Below are positions 31,075-43,242 of a stretch of DNA of 64,000 nt, piece by piece. Position 1 is the stretch's first letter, and each line of letters opens with the position of its first letter. Below the pieces are notes generated by a model that searched no databases, was not told the origin of the DNA, and was given only the letters and a program-made list of their open reading frames with translations. This DNA comes from Taudactylus pleione. Taxonomy: Eukaryota; Chordata; Amphibia; Anura; Myobatrachidae. Made by a program: the position numbers and the translations under genes. The stretch is taken from assembly GCA_031769625.1 (NCBI GenBank), contig JAUIMM010002312.1, positions 1-64,000 on the forward strand, in the 5' to 3' direction.

Positions 31075-33205
31075 TATAATAACCCGCTCGCTGGACAGCT
31101 TACCTAAATCTGATGCCTGTATAGTAACCGGCTTGCTGGACAGCTTACCTAAATCTGATGCCTGTATAGTAACCGGCTCACTGGACATCTTACCTAAATC
31201 TGATGCCTGTATAGTAAACGGCTCGCTGGACAGGTTACCTAAATCTGATGTCTGTATAGTAACCGGCTCGCTGGACAGCTTACCTACATCTGATGCCTGT
31301 ATAGTAACCGGCTCGCTGGGCAGCTTACCTAAATCTGATGCCTGTATAGTAACCGGCTCGCTGGACATCTTACCTAAATCTGATGCCTGTATAGTAAACG
31401 GCTCGCTGGACATCTTACCTACATCTGATGCCTGTATAGTAACCGGCTCGCTGGACAGCTTACCTAAATCTGATGCCTGTATAGTAACCGGCTCGCTGGA
31501 CATCTTACCTAAATCTGATGCCTGTATAGTAACCGGCTCGCTGGACAGCTTACCTAAATCTGATGCCTGTATAGTAACCGGCTCGCTGGACAGCTTACCT
31601 ACATCTGATGCCTGTATAATAACCGGCTCGCTGGACAGCTTACCTAAATCTGATGCCTGTATAGTAACCGGCTCGCTGGACAGCTTACCTACATCTGATG
31701 CCTGTATAATAACCGGCTCGCTGGACAGCTTACCTAAATCTGATGCCTGTATAGTAACCGGCTCGCTGGACAGCTTACCTAAATCTGATGCCTGTATAGT
31801 AACCGGCTCGCTGGACAGCTTACCTAAATCTGATGCCTGTATAATAACCGGCTCGCTGGACAGCTTACCTACATCTGATGCCTGTATAATAACCCGCTCG
31901 CTGGGCAGCTTACCTAAATCTGATGCCTGTATATTAACCGGCTCGCTGGATATCTTACCTAAATCTGATGCCTGTATAGTAACCGGCTCGCTGGACAGCT
32001 TACCTAAATCTGATGCCTGTATAGTAACCGGCTCGCTGGACAGCTTACCTAAATCTGATGCCTGTATAGTAACCGGCTAGCTGGACAGCTTACCTAAATC
32101 TGATGCCTGTATAGTAACCGGCTCGCTGGACAGCTTACCTAAATCTGATGCCTGTATAGTAACCGGCTCGCTGGACATCTTACCTAAATCTGATGCCTGT
32201 ATAGTAACCGGCTCGCTGGACAGCTTACCTAAATCTGATGCCTGTATAGTAACCGGCTCGCTGGACAGCTTACCTACATCTGATGCCTGTATAGTAACCG
32301 GCTCGCTGGACATCTTACCTAAATCTGATGCCTGTATAGTAACCGGCTCGCTGGACAGCTTACCTAAATCTGATGCCTGTATAGTAACCGGCTCGCTGGA
32401 CAGCTTACCTAAATCTGATGCCTGTATAATAACCCGCTCGCTGGACAGCTTACCTAAATCTGATGCCTGTATAGTAACCGGCTCGCTGGGCAGCTTACCT
32501 AAATCTGATGCCTGTATAATAACCGGCTCGCTGGACAGCTTACCTAAATCTGATGCCTGTATAGTACCTGGCTCGCTGGACATCTTACCTAAATCTGCTC
32601 CCTGTATAGTAACCGGCTCGCTGGACAGCTTACCTAAATCTGATGCCTGTATAATAACCGGCTCGCTGGACAGCTTACCTAAATCTGATGCCTGTATAGT
32701 AACCGGCTCGCTGGACAGCTTACCTAAATCTGATGCCTGTATAGTAACCGGCTCGCTGGACAGCTTACCTAAATCTGATGCCTGTATAGTAACCGGCCCG
32801 CTGGACAGCTTACCTAAATCTGATGCCTGTATAGTAACCGGCCCACTGGGCAGCTTACCTAAATCTGATGCCTGTATCGTAACTGGTTCACTGGACAGCT
32901 TACCTAAATCTGATGCCTGTATAGTAACCGGCTTGCTGGACAGCTTACCTAAATCTGATGCCTGTATAGTAACCGGCTTGCTGGACAGCTTACCTACATC
33001 TGATGCCTGTATAATAACCAGCTCGCTGGATAGCTTACCTAAATCTGATGCCTGTATAATAACCGGCTCACTGGACATCTTACCTAAATCTGATGCCTGT
33101 ATAGTAACCGGCTTGCTGGACAGCTTACCTAAATCTGATGCCTGTATAATAACCGGCTCGCTGGACATCTTACCTAAATCTGATGCCTGTATAGTAACCG
33201 GCTGG
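31075..33205. repeat. 45-bp minisatellite I
   Basis: About 47 copies of CTGGACAGCTTACCTAAATC plus TGATGCCTGTATAGTAACCGGCTCG. The 45-bp length keeps frames open for 339 codons on plus and 363 on minus (SLDSLPKSDACIVTG and KLSSEPVTIQASDLG repeats), but there is no start context, domain or flanking exon to support a protein. On the gene strand each unit carries TTTAG|GTAAGC, a near-consensus 5' splice site. Confidence 0.95.
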
Positions 33206-33804
33206 CGGATGAGATAAGTAATATATGAGGACTGTTGCTCATTGCAGAGCTGATCAAGGTTTGATGTGTGAATAGGAAACGCCTCACAGTGGAGCTGAAT
33301 AACACTTGCACAGTAACCTATCCATTATAGAGCTGCATATATTACATACAGAATCCTAAGAACACAGCGGCATTATCTACTGACACAGAATCCGGCTGAT
33401 TGGCTAAAATCTATGGATTATACATTTCTACATATATATAGTTTTTAATATTTTTACATTTTCTCATTGAGAATGAATTATATAATGGTTATAGAATAAT
33501 TAACCTCAGCAGGTGATACATCCCATTACACACAGGCCTCAATCTTTGGCTCATTAATTTTATAGAAAATAAAGGTTGTTTGAAGTCTGATAAATACTAA
33601 ATATACTTCTATATACTGTAACGTCTGAGTGGTCTCCACTTATAGGAGGCCCCCCACAATCAGAGTCTCCGTTATCTGTATAACCACAGTCAGACATGTA
33701 ACACTGAGTGACCAGTAAGTCTCCCCTTTCCCTCCAGCCATAGAGCCCTGGTCAGTGTCAGAGGTTCCTGTGACCCAGCTCCATAAGGCTCCTCAGAGGC
33801 TGGC
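33206..33804. other. No recognised feature
   Basis: About 600 bp of AT-rich sequence between two minisatellites. Nothing supportable was seen. Confidence 0.5.
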
Positions 33805-34014
33805 ACACAACAGGCTGCTCCATCTGTATGATAATAACAGGACACCACAGGCTGCCCCTCTTGTATATTAATAGCAGGACACCACAGGCTGCTCCCCCTG
33901 TATAATAATAACAGGACACCACAGGCTGCTCCCTCTGTATAATAATAACAGGACACCACAGGCTACTACCCCTGTATAATAATAATAAAAGGACACCACA
34001 TGCTGCTCCCTCTG

Positions 34015-34048
<34 letters not shown>

Positions 34049-35785
34049 GGACACCGCATGCTGCTCCCCTGCATAATAATAATAAGCACAGGACAACACA
34101 GGCTGCTCCCCCTGTATAATAACGACAAGACACCACATGCTGCTCCCCCTATATAATAATAACAGGACACCATAGGCTGCTCCCCCTGTATAATAACAAC
34201 AAGACACCACAGGCTGCTCCCTCTTTATAATAATAGGACACCACAGGCTGCTCCCTCTGTATAATATTAATAACAGGACATCACAGGCTGCTCCCTCTGT
34301 ATAATAATAACAGGACACCACAGGCTGCTCCTCATGTATAATAATAATAATAACAGGACACCACAGGCTGCTCCCCCTGTATAATAATAACGACAACACA
34401 GGCTGCTCCCCCTGTATAATAATAACAGGACACCACAGGCTGCTCCCCCTGTATAATAATAATAACAGGACACCACAGGTTGCTCCCCCTGTATAATACT
34501 AATAACAGGACACCACAGGCTGCTCCCCCTGTATAATAATGACACCACAGGCTGCTCCCCCTGTATAATAATAATAACAGGACACCACAGGCTGCTCCCC
34601 CTGTATAATACTAATAACAGGACACCACAGGCTGCTCCCCCTGTATAATACTAATAACAGGACACCACAGGCTGCTCCCCCTGTATAATACTAATAACAG
34701 GACACCACAGGCTGCTCCCCCTGTATAATAACAAGACACCACAAGCTGCTCCAGACACCACAGGCTGCTCCCCCTTTATAATACTAATAGGAAACTACGG
34801 GCCTCTCCCACTGTATAGTAGGTACCAAAACCCGCTCCCCTGTTTAATATAGAGTACTACAGGCTGCTCTCCCTCTATAGTAAGCACCACAGGCCACTCC
34901 CCCTGTATAGTAGACACTACAGGCTGCTCTCCCTCTATAGTAAGCACCACAGGCCACTCCCCCTGTATAGTAGACACCACAGGCTGCTCTCCCTCTATAG
35001 TAGGCACCACAGGCCACTCCCCCTGTATAGTAGACACCACAGGCTGCTCACCCTGTAGAGTAGGACACCACATGCTGCTCCTCTAAAATAGGCACCCCAG
35101 GCTGCTCCTCTAAAATAGGCACCCCAGGCTGCTCCCCCTGTATAGTAGACACCTCAGGCAGCTCGCCTTGTATAGTAGGCACCACGGGCCGCTCCCCCTG
35201 TATAGTAGGCACCACAGGCCGCCCCCCCTGTATAGTAGGCACCACAGGCCGCTCCCCCTGTATAGTAGGCACCACAGGCCGCTCCCCCTGTATAGTAGGC
35301 ACCACAGGCCGCTCCCCCTGTATAGTAGGCACCACAGGCCGCTCACCCTGTATAGAAGGCACCACGGGCCGCTCCCCCTGTATAGTATGAACCACAGGCT
35401 GCTCCCCCTGTATAGTAGGAACCACAGGCTGCTCCCCCTGTATAGTAGAAACCACAGGCTGCTCCCCCTCTATAGTAGGCACCACAGGCTGCTCCCCCTC
35501 TATAGTAGGCACCACAGGCTGCTCCCCCTGTATAATAGGACACCACAGGCTGCTCCCCCTGTATAGTAGAAACCACAGGCTGCTCCCCCTCTATAGTAGG
35601 CACCACAGGCTGCTCCCCCTCTATAGTAGGCACCACAGGCTGCTCCCCCTCTATAGTAGGCACCACAGGCTGCTCCCCCTCTATAGTAGGCACCACAGGC
35701 TGCTCCCCCTCTATAGTAGGCACCATAGGCTGCTCCCCCTGTATAATAGGACACCACAGGCTGCTCCCCCTGTATAGTAGGTATA
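33805..35785. repeat. 30- to 40-bp minisatellite J
   Basis: Left part: units of CCACAGGCTGCTCCCCCTGT plus ATAATAATAACAGGACA with variable AAT runs, including a microsatellite at about 34017-34047. Right part (34850-35785): a regular 30-bp unit GCTGCTCCCCCTCTATAGTA plus GGCACCACAG. The two parts share the CACAGGCTGCTCCCCCTGTATA core and grade into each other. Confidence 0.95.
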
Positions 35786-35789
35786 TTAC

Positions 35790-35990
35790 CTGCGGATGCC
35801 GGACACAGTGATGTCTCCTCTCTGCGTTTTTCCGCCCGAACACCCTTCCGAAATGTACATTCATACTTCCTGCCTGTGGAACGCACAGACCGGAAGTAAG
35901 GTGGAACGCACAGACAGATCCTCATTTCCTGAAATAACTATCCTGACGTCAGGAGCTGGGCGGAGCTGGGGGCGGGGTTACAGGCAGTGT
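35790..35990 (-). promoter_or_regulatory. Probable promoter and 5'UTR exon of finger gene
   Basis: On the minus strand CATCCGCAG|GTAATA gives a good donor at 35790, which could end a non-coding first exon. Upstream in gene sense are an ETS-type CCGGAAGT (35890-35897), further AGGAAG-type sites near 35845-35870 and 35930, a perfect CRE palindrome TGACGTCA (35944-35951), and GC boxes GGGCGG (35958-35963) and GGGGGCGGGG (35968-35977). A GTGGAACGCACAGAC block is repeated at about 35876 and 35901. This layout fits a TATA-less promoter feeding the minus-strand gene. Transcription is inferred, not seen. Plus-strand output is equally possible. Confidence 0.55.
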
Positions 35991-36145
35991 CAGTCACAAT
36001 CCCATCTGGTATCTGCTCATACTGTAGGGGGAGCTGTGGGGCTGCCCAGTATCTGTGTGAGTGCTGGGAATGCCCCCTACAGTGATGTACAGGGGGACAT
36101 GCCGCCTACAGCGCTATTTACCCACCACAGGTGCCCTAATACACC

Positions 36146-39100
36146 TACTACTAAGTGTGCCCAGTAAGGGAGGGAGGGGCTCTAGGTGTGCCCAGTAAGG
36201 GAGGGAGGGGCTCTAGGTGTGCCCAGTAAGGGAGGGAGGGGCTCTAGGTGTGCCCAGTAAGGGAGGGAGGGGCTCTAGGTGTGCCCAGTAAGGGAGGGAG
36301 GGGCGCTAGGTGTGCCCAGTAAGGGAGGGGCTCCAGGTGTGCCCAGTAAGGGAGGGAGGGGATCCAGGTGTGCCCAGTAAGGGAGGGAGGGGCTCCAGGT
36401 GTGCCCAGTAAGGGAGGGGCTCTAGGTGTGCCCAGTAAGGGAGGGAGGGGCTCTAGGTGTGCCCAGTAAGGGAGGGGCTCCAGGTGTGCCCAGTAAGGGA
36501 GGGAGGGGCTCCAGGTGTGCCCAGTAAGGGAGGGAAGGGCTCCAGGTGTGCCCAGTAAGGGAAGGGCTCTAGGTGTGCCCAGTAAGGGAGGGAGGGGCTC
36601 TAGGTGTGCCCAGTAAGGGAGGGGCTCCAGGTGTGCCCAGTAAGGGAGGGAGGGGCTCCAGGTGTGCCCAGTAAGGGAGGGAAGGGCTCCAGGTGTGCCC
36701 AGTAAGGGAAGGGCTCTAGGTGTGCCCAGTAAGGGAGGGAGGGGCTCTATGTGTGCCCAGTAAGGGAGGGGCTCCAGGTGTGCCCAGTAAGGGAGGGAGG
36801 GGCTCTAGGGGTGCCCAGTAAGGGAGGGAGAGGGCTCAAGGTGTGCACAGTAAGGGAGGGAGGGGTTCCAGGTGTGCCAAGGGAGGGGCTCCAGATGTGC
36901 CCAGTAAGGGAGGGAGGGGTTCCAGGTGTGCCCAGTAAGGGAGGAAGAGGCTCCAGGTGTGCCCAGTAAGGGAGGGAGGGGCTCCAGATGTGCCCAGAAA
37001 GGGAGGGAGGGGCTCCAGGTGTGCCCAGTTCGGGAGGGAGGGGCTCTAGGTGTGCCCAGTTCGGGAGGGAGGGGCTCTAGGTGTGCCCAGTAAGGGAGGG
37101 AGGGGCTCTAGGTGGGCCCAGTAAGGGAGGGAGGGGCTCTAAGTGTGCCCAGTAAGGGAGGGAGGGGCTCCAGATGTGCCCAGAAAGGGAGGGAGGGGCT
37201 CCCGGTGTGCGCAGTAAGGGAGGGAGGGGCTCTAGGTGTGCCCAGTAAGGGAGGGAGGGGCTCTAGGTGAGCCCAGTAAGGGAGGGTGGAGGCTTTGGTG
37301 TGCCCAGTATGTGAGGGAGAGGCTCTAATTGTGCCCAGTTAAGGAGGAAGGGGTTTTGGTGTGCCCAGTAAGAGAGGAAGGGGTTTTGGTGTGCCCAGTA
37401 AGGGAGGGGCTCAAGATGTGCCAAGGGAGGGAGGGGCTCCAGGTGTGCCCAGTACGGGAGGGAGGGGCTCTAGGTGTGCTCAATAAGTGAGGGAGGGAGC
37501 TCAAGGTGTGTACAGTAAGGGTGGAAGGGGCTCTAGGTGTGCCCAGTAAGGGAGGGAGGGGCTCTAAGTGTGCCCAGTAAGGGAGGGAGGGGCTCTATGT
37601 GTGCCCAGTAATGGAGGGAGGGGCTCCAGGTGTGCCCAGTAAGGGAGGGATGGGTTCTAGCTGTGCCTAGTAAGGGGGGAAGGGGCTCTAGGTGTGTAAA
37701 GGGAGGGGCTCTAGGTGTGTACAGTAAGGGAGTGAAGGGCTCTAGGTGTGCCCAGTAAGGGAGGGAGGGGCTCTAGGTGTGCCCAGTAAGGGAGGGAGGG
37801 GCTCTAGGTGTGCCCAGTAAGGGAGGGAGGGGCTCTAGGTGTGCCCAGTAAGGGAGGGAGGGGCTCTAGGTGTGCCCAGAAAGGGAGGGAAGGGCTCCAG
37901 GTGTGCCCATTAAGGGAGGGAGGGGCTCCAGGTGTGCCCAGTAAGGGAGGGAGGGGCTCCAGGTGTGCCCAGTAAGGGAGGGAGGGGCTCCAGGTGTACA
38001 CAGTAAGGGAGGGAGGGGCTCTAGGTGTGCCCGGTAAGGGAGGGGCTCTAGGTGTGCCCAGGAAGGGAGGGACTCTAGGTGTTCCAGTAAGGGAGGGAGG
38101 GGCTTTGCTGTGCCCAGCAAGGGAGGGAGGGGCTCTAGTTGTGCACAGTAAGGGGGGAAGGGGCTATGGTGTGCACAGTAAGGGAGAGAGGGGCTCTAAG
38201 TGTGCCCAGTAAGGGAGGGAGGGGCTCTAGGTGTGGCCAGTAAGAGAGGATGGGGCTCTAGGTGTGTCTAGTAATGGAGATGGGGTGCTAAGTGTACCCA
38301 GTAAGGGAGATGTTAATAATTGTCCCCAGTAACGGAGGAGGGGGTGCTAATTGTCCCCAGTAAGAGAGGAGGAGGAGCGGGGTGTGCCCATTAAAGTATG
38401 GATGGGGTGCTAAGTGTGCCTAGTAAGGGAGGAGGGGATGCTATGTGTGCCCAGTAAGGGAGGAGGGGGTGCTATGTGTGCCCAGTAAGGGAGGAGGGGG
38501 TACTAAGTGTGCCCAGTGAGGGGGGAGAGGGAGCTAAGTGTGCCCAGTAAGGGAGATTGGGTTGCAAAGTGTGCTCAATGAGGGAGGGTGAAGTGTGCTA
38601 AGTGTACCCAGTAAAGGATGGAGGGAATACCTAGTGTGCCCAGTAAGAGAGGAGGGGGTGCTTAGTGTGCCCAGCAAGGGAGGAGGGGGTGCTTAGTGTG
38701 CCCAGTAAGGGAGGGAGGGGCTGCTGTGTGTGCTCAGTAAGGGAGGGAGGAGGTGCTAAGTGTGCTCAGTAAGGGAGGGAGTGCTAAGTGTGCTCAGTAA
38801 GGGAGGAGGGGGTGCTAAGTGTGCTCAGGGAGGGAGGGAGTGCTAAGTGTGCTCAGTAAGGGTGGGAGGGGGTGCTACGTGTGCTCAGTAAGGGAGGGAG
38901 GGGGTGCTAAGTGTGCTCAGTAAGGGAGGGAGGGGGTGCTATGTGTGCTCAGTAAGGGAGGGAGGGGGTGCTATGTGTGCTCAGTAAGGGAGGGAGGGGA
39001 TGCTGAGTGTGCTCAGTAAGGGAGGGAGGGGGTGCTAACTGTGCTCAGTAAGGGAGGAAGGGGGTGCTAAGTGTGCTCAGTAAGGGAGGGAGAGGGGAGC

Positions 39101-42100
39101 TATGTGTGCTCATTAAGGGAGGGAGAGGGGAGCTATGTGTGCTCAGTAAGGGAGGGAGGGGGTGCTAAGTGTGCTCAGTAAGGGAGGGAGGGTGCTAAGT
39201 GTGGTCAGTAAGGGAGGGAGGGGGTGCTAAGCGTGCTCAGTAAGGGAGGGAGGGGATGCTAAGTGTGCTCAGTAAGAGAGGGAGGGAGCGCTAAGTGTGC
39301 TCAGTAAGGGAGGGAGGGGGTGCTAAGTGTGCTCAGTAAGGGAGGGAGGGGGTGCTAAGTGTGCTCAGTAAGGGAGGGGGTGCTATGTGTGCTCAGTAAA
39401 GGAGGGAGGGGATGCTAAGTGTGCTCAGTAAGGGAGGGAGGGGGGTGCTAAGTGTGCTCAGTAAGAGAGGGAGGGGGTGCTAAGTGTGCTCAGTAAGGGA
39501 GGGAGAGGGTGCTAAGTGTGCTCAGTAAGGGAGGGAGAGGGGAGCTATGTGTGCTCAGTAAGGGAGGGAGGAGGTGCTAAGTGTGCTCAGTAAGGGAGGG
39601 AGGGGGTGCTAAGTGTGCTCAGTAAGGGAGGGAGGGGGTGCTAAGTGTGCTCAGTAAGGGAGGGAGGGGGTGCTAAGTGTGCTCAGTAAGGGAGGGAGGG
39701 GGTGCTAAGTGTGCTCAGTAAGGGAGGGAGGGGGTGCTAAGTGTGCTCAGTAAGAGAGGGAGAGGGTGCTAAGTGTGCTCAGTAAGGGAGGGAGGGGGTG
39801 CTAAGTGTGCTCAGTAAGGGAGGGAGGGGTGCTATGTGTGCTCAGTAAGGGAGGGAGGGGGTGCTATGTGTGCTCAGTAAGGGAGGGGGTGCTATGTGTG
39901 CTCAGTAAAGGAGGGAGGGGGTGCTAAGTGTGCTCAGTAAGGGAGGGAGGGGGTGCTAAGTGTGCTCAGTAAGGGAGGGAGGGGGTGCTAAGTGTGCTCA
40001 GTAAGGGAGGGAGGGGGTGCTAAGTGTGCTAAGTAAGGGAGGGAGAGGGTGCTACGTGTGCTCAGTGAGGGAGGGAGAGGGTGCTAAGAGTGCTCAGTGA
40101 GGGAGGGAGGAGGTGCTAAGTGTGCTCAGGGAGGGAGGGGGTGCTATGTGTGCTCAGTAAGGGAGGGAGAGTGTGCTAAGTGTGCTCTGTAAGGGAGGGA
40201 GGGGGGTGCTAAGTGTGCTCAGTAAGGGAGGGAGGGGGTGCTATGTGTGCTCAGTAAGGGAGGGAGGGGATGCTACGTGTGCTCAGTAAGGGAGGGAGGG
40301 AATGCTGAGTGTGCTCAGTAAGGGAGGGAGGGGGTGCTAAGTGTGCTCAGTAAGGGAGGAAGAGGGTACTAAGTGTGCTCAGGGAGGGAGGGGGTGCTAA
40401 GTATTCTCAGTAAGGGAGGGAGGGGGTGCTAAGTGTGCTCAGTAAGGGAGGGAGGGGGTGCTAAGTGTGCTCAGTAAGGGAGGGAGGGGATTCTATGTGT
40501 GCTCAGTAAGGGAGGGAGGGGATGCCAAGTGTGCTCAGTAAGGGAGGGAGGGGATGCTAAGTGTGCTCAGTAAGGGAGGGGGTGCTAACTGTGCTCAGTA
40601 AGGGAGGAAGGGGGTGTTAAGTGTGCTCAGTAAGGGAGGGAGAGGGGAGCTATGTGTGCTCAGTAAGGGAGGGAGAGGGGAGCTATGTGTGCTCAGTAAG
40701 GGAGGGAGGGGGTGCTAAGTCTGCTCAGTAAGGGAGGGAGGGTGCTAAGTGTGGTCAGTAAGGGAGGTAGAGGGTGCTATGTGTGCTCAGTAAGGGAGGG
40801 AGGGGGTGCTAAGTGTGCTCAGTAAGGTAGGGGGTGCTAAGTGTGCTCAGTAAGGGAGGGAGAGGATGCTAAGTGTGCTCAGTAAGGGAGGGAGGGGGTG
40901 CTAAGTGTGCTCAGTAAGGGAGGGAGGGAGTGCTAAGTGTGCTCAGTAAGGGAGGGAGGGGGTGCTAAGTTTGCTTAGTGAGGGAGGGGATGCTAAGTAT
41001 GCTCAGTAAGGGAGGGAGGGGGTGCTAAGTGTGCTCAGTAAGGGAGGGAGGGGGTGCTAAGTGTGCTCAGTAAGGGAGGGAGGGGGTGCTATGTGTACTC
41101 AGTAAGGGAGGGAGGGGATGCTAAGTGCTCAGTAAGGGAGGGAGAGGGGAGCTATGTGTGCTCAGTAAATGAGGGAGAGGGGAGCTATGTGTGCTCAGTA
41201 AGGGAGAGAGGGGGTGCTAAGTGTGCTCAGTATGGGAGGGAGGGTGCTAAGTGTGGTCAGTAAGGGAGGTAGAGGGTGCTATGTGTGCTCAGTAAGGGAG
41301 GGAGGGGGTGCTAAGTGTGCTCAGTTAGGGAGGGGGTGCTAAGTGTGCTCAGTAAGGGAGGGAGAGGATGCTAAGTGTGCTCAGTAAGGGAGGGGGTGCT
41401 AAGTGTGCTCAGTAAGGGAGGGAGAGGATGCTAAGTGTGCTCAGTAAGGGAGGGAGGGGGTGCTAAGTGTGCTCAGTAAGAGGGAGGGAGTGCTAAGTGT
41501 GCTCAGTAAGTGAGGGAGGGGGTGCTAAGTGTGCTCAGTGAGGGAGGGGGTGCTAAGTGTGCTCAGTAAGGGAGGGAGGGGTGCTAAGTGTGCTCAGTAA
41601 GGGAGGGAGGGGATGCTAAGTGTGCTCAGTAAGGGAGGGAGGGGGTGCAAAGTGTGGTCAGTAAGGGAGGGAGGGGTTGCTAAGTGTGCTCAGTAAGGGA
41701 GGGAGGGGATGCTAAGTGTGCTCAGTAAGGGAGGGAGGGGGGTGCTAAGTGTGCTCAGTAAGGGAGGGAGGGGGTGCTAAGTGTGCTCAGTAAGGGAGGG
41801 AGGGGGTGCAAAGTGTGCTCAGTAAGGGAGGGAGGGGGTGCTAAGTGTGCTCAGTAAGGGAGGGAGAGGGGAGCTGTGTGCGCTCAGTAAGGGAGGGAGG
41901 GGGTGCTAAGTGTGCTCAGTAAGGGAGGGAGTGCTAAGTGTGCTCAGTAAGGGAGGGAGGGGGTGCTAAGTGTGCTCAGTAAGGGAGGGAGGGGATGCTA
42001 AGTGTGCTCAGTAAGGGAGGGAGGGGATGCTAAGTGTGCTCAGTAAGGGAGGGAGGGGGGTGCTAAGTGTGCTCAGTAAGGGAGGGAGGGGGGTGCTAAG

Positions 42101-42811
42101 TGTGCTCAGTAAGAGAGGGAGAGGGTGCTAAGTGTGCTCAGTAAGGGAGGGAGGGGGTGCTAAGTGTGCTCAGTAAGGGAGGGAGTGCTAAGTGTGCTCA
42201 GTAAGGGAGGAGGGGGTGCTTATTGTGCCCAGTACGGGAGGAGGGGGTGCTTAGTCTGCCCAGCACGGGAGGAGGGGGTGCTAAGTGTGCTCAGTAAGGG
42301 AGGGAGGAGGTGCTAAGTGTTCTCAGTAAGGGAGGGAGGGGGTGCTAAGTGTTCTTAGTAAGGGAGGGAGGGGGTGCTAAGTGTGCTCAGTAAGGGAGGG
42401 AGAGGGTGCTAAGTGTGCTCAGTAAGGGAGGGAGTGCTAAGTGTGCTCAGTAAGGGAGGAGGGGGTGCTTATTGTGCCCAGTACGGGAGGAGGGGGTGCT
42501 TAGTCTGCCCAGTACGGGAGAAGGGGGTGCTTAGTGTGCTCAGTAAGGGAGGGAGGGGGTGCTAAGTGTGCTCAGTAAGGGAGGGAGGGGGGTGCTAAGT
42601 GTGCTCAGTAAGAGGGAGAGGGTGCTATGTGTGCTCAGTAAGGGAGGGGGTACTAAGTGTGCTCAGTAAGGGAGGGAGGGAGGGAGTGCTAAGTGTGCTC
42701 AGTAAGGGAGGGAGGGTGTGCTAAGTGTGCTCAGTAAGGGAGGAGGGGGTGCTTAGTGTGCCCAGTATGGGAGCAGGGGGTGCTTAGTGTGCCCAGTAAG
42801 GGAGGAGGGGG
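36146..42811. repeat. G-rich minisatellite A, complete array
   Basis: A 6.7-kb array. From 36146 to about 38270 the unit is 31 bp, GTAAGGGAGGGAGGGGCTCT plus AGGTGTGCCCA. From 38270 to 38720 units are mixed and degenerate. From there to 42811 the 32-bp GTGCTAAGTGTGCTCA form dominates. From 39654 on it repeats positions 1 to 3158. The junction between the two large copies must lie in or left of this array, but the repeat hides it. Confidence 0.97.
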
Positions 42812-42820
42812 TGCTAAGTG

Positions 42821-43210
42821 GGGATCGGTATGGAATACCGCTAGACGCATGTTCAAATCTCGACAGCGGAAGACCGGCAGTGAAGATCCCGCCACATCAG
42901 TACTTTAACTAATTATTAACAACCCGCCAACCATCCTTAAGGGGTGCCTAACCCTAACCCACCCTGTACGTGGCTAAACCTACCCCCCTCTTCCCTGCAG
43001 CCTAACCCTAAGTCCCCCAGGAGCCCCTAACCTATCTCCCCCCCCCCACGGCTGACCGCGCCCGCCACCCGGCTTACCTTTGATTGGTATGCCGCGCGTC
43101 GGGCTCCCGGCATAGGTAAAATGACAGGCATCTGGATTTCAACGCCTGTCATTACACCCCTGCCGGGATTAGACATTCAGGATGCCGACGGTCATGGCCG
43201 ACTGCCACCC
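42821..43210. mobile_element. hAT-like insertion (copy 2)
   Basis: Same element as at 3168-3557, with the same GCTAAGTG on both sides, at an offset of 39,653. It therefore predates the separation of the two copies. Confidence 0.6.
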
Positions 43211-43242
43211 GCTAAGTGTTCCCAGTAAAGTAGGAAAGTTGG

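Noticed and set aside
31061..33168. Possible secreted or repeat protein from the 45-bp array
   Set aside because: Open on both strands purely because the unit is 45 bp; no signal sequence, start context or splice partners.
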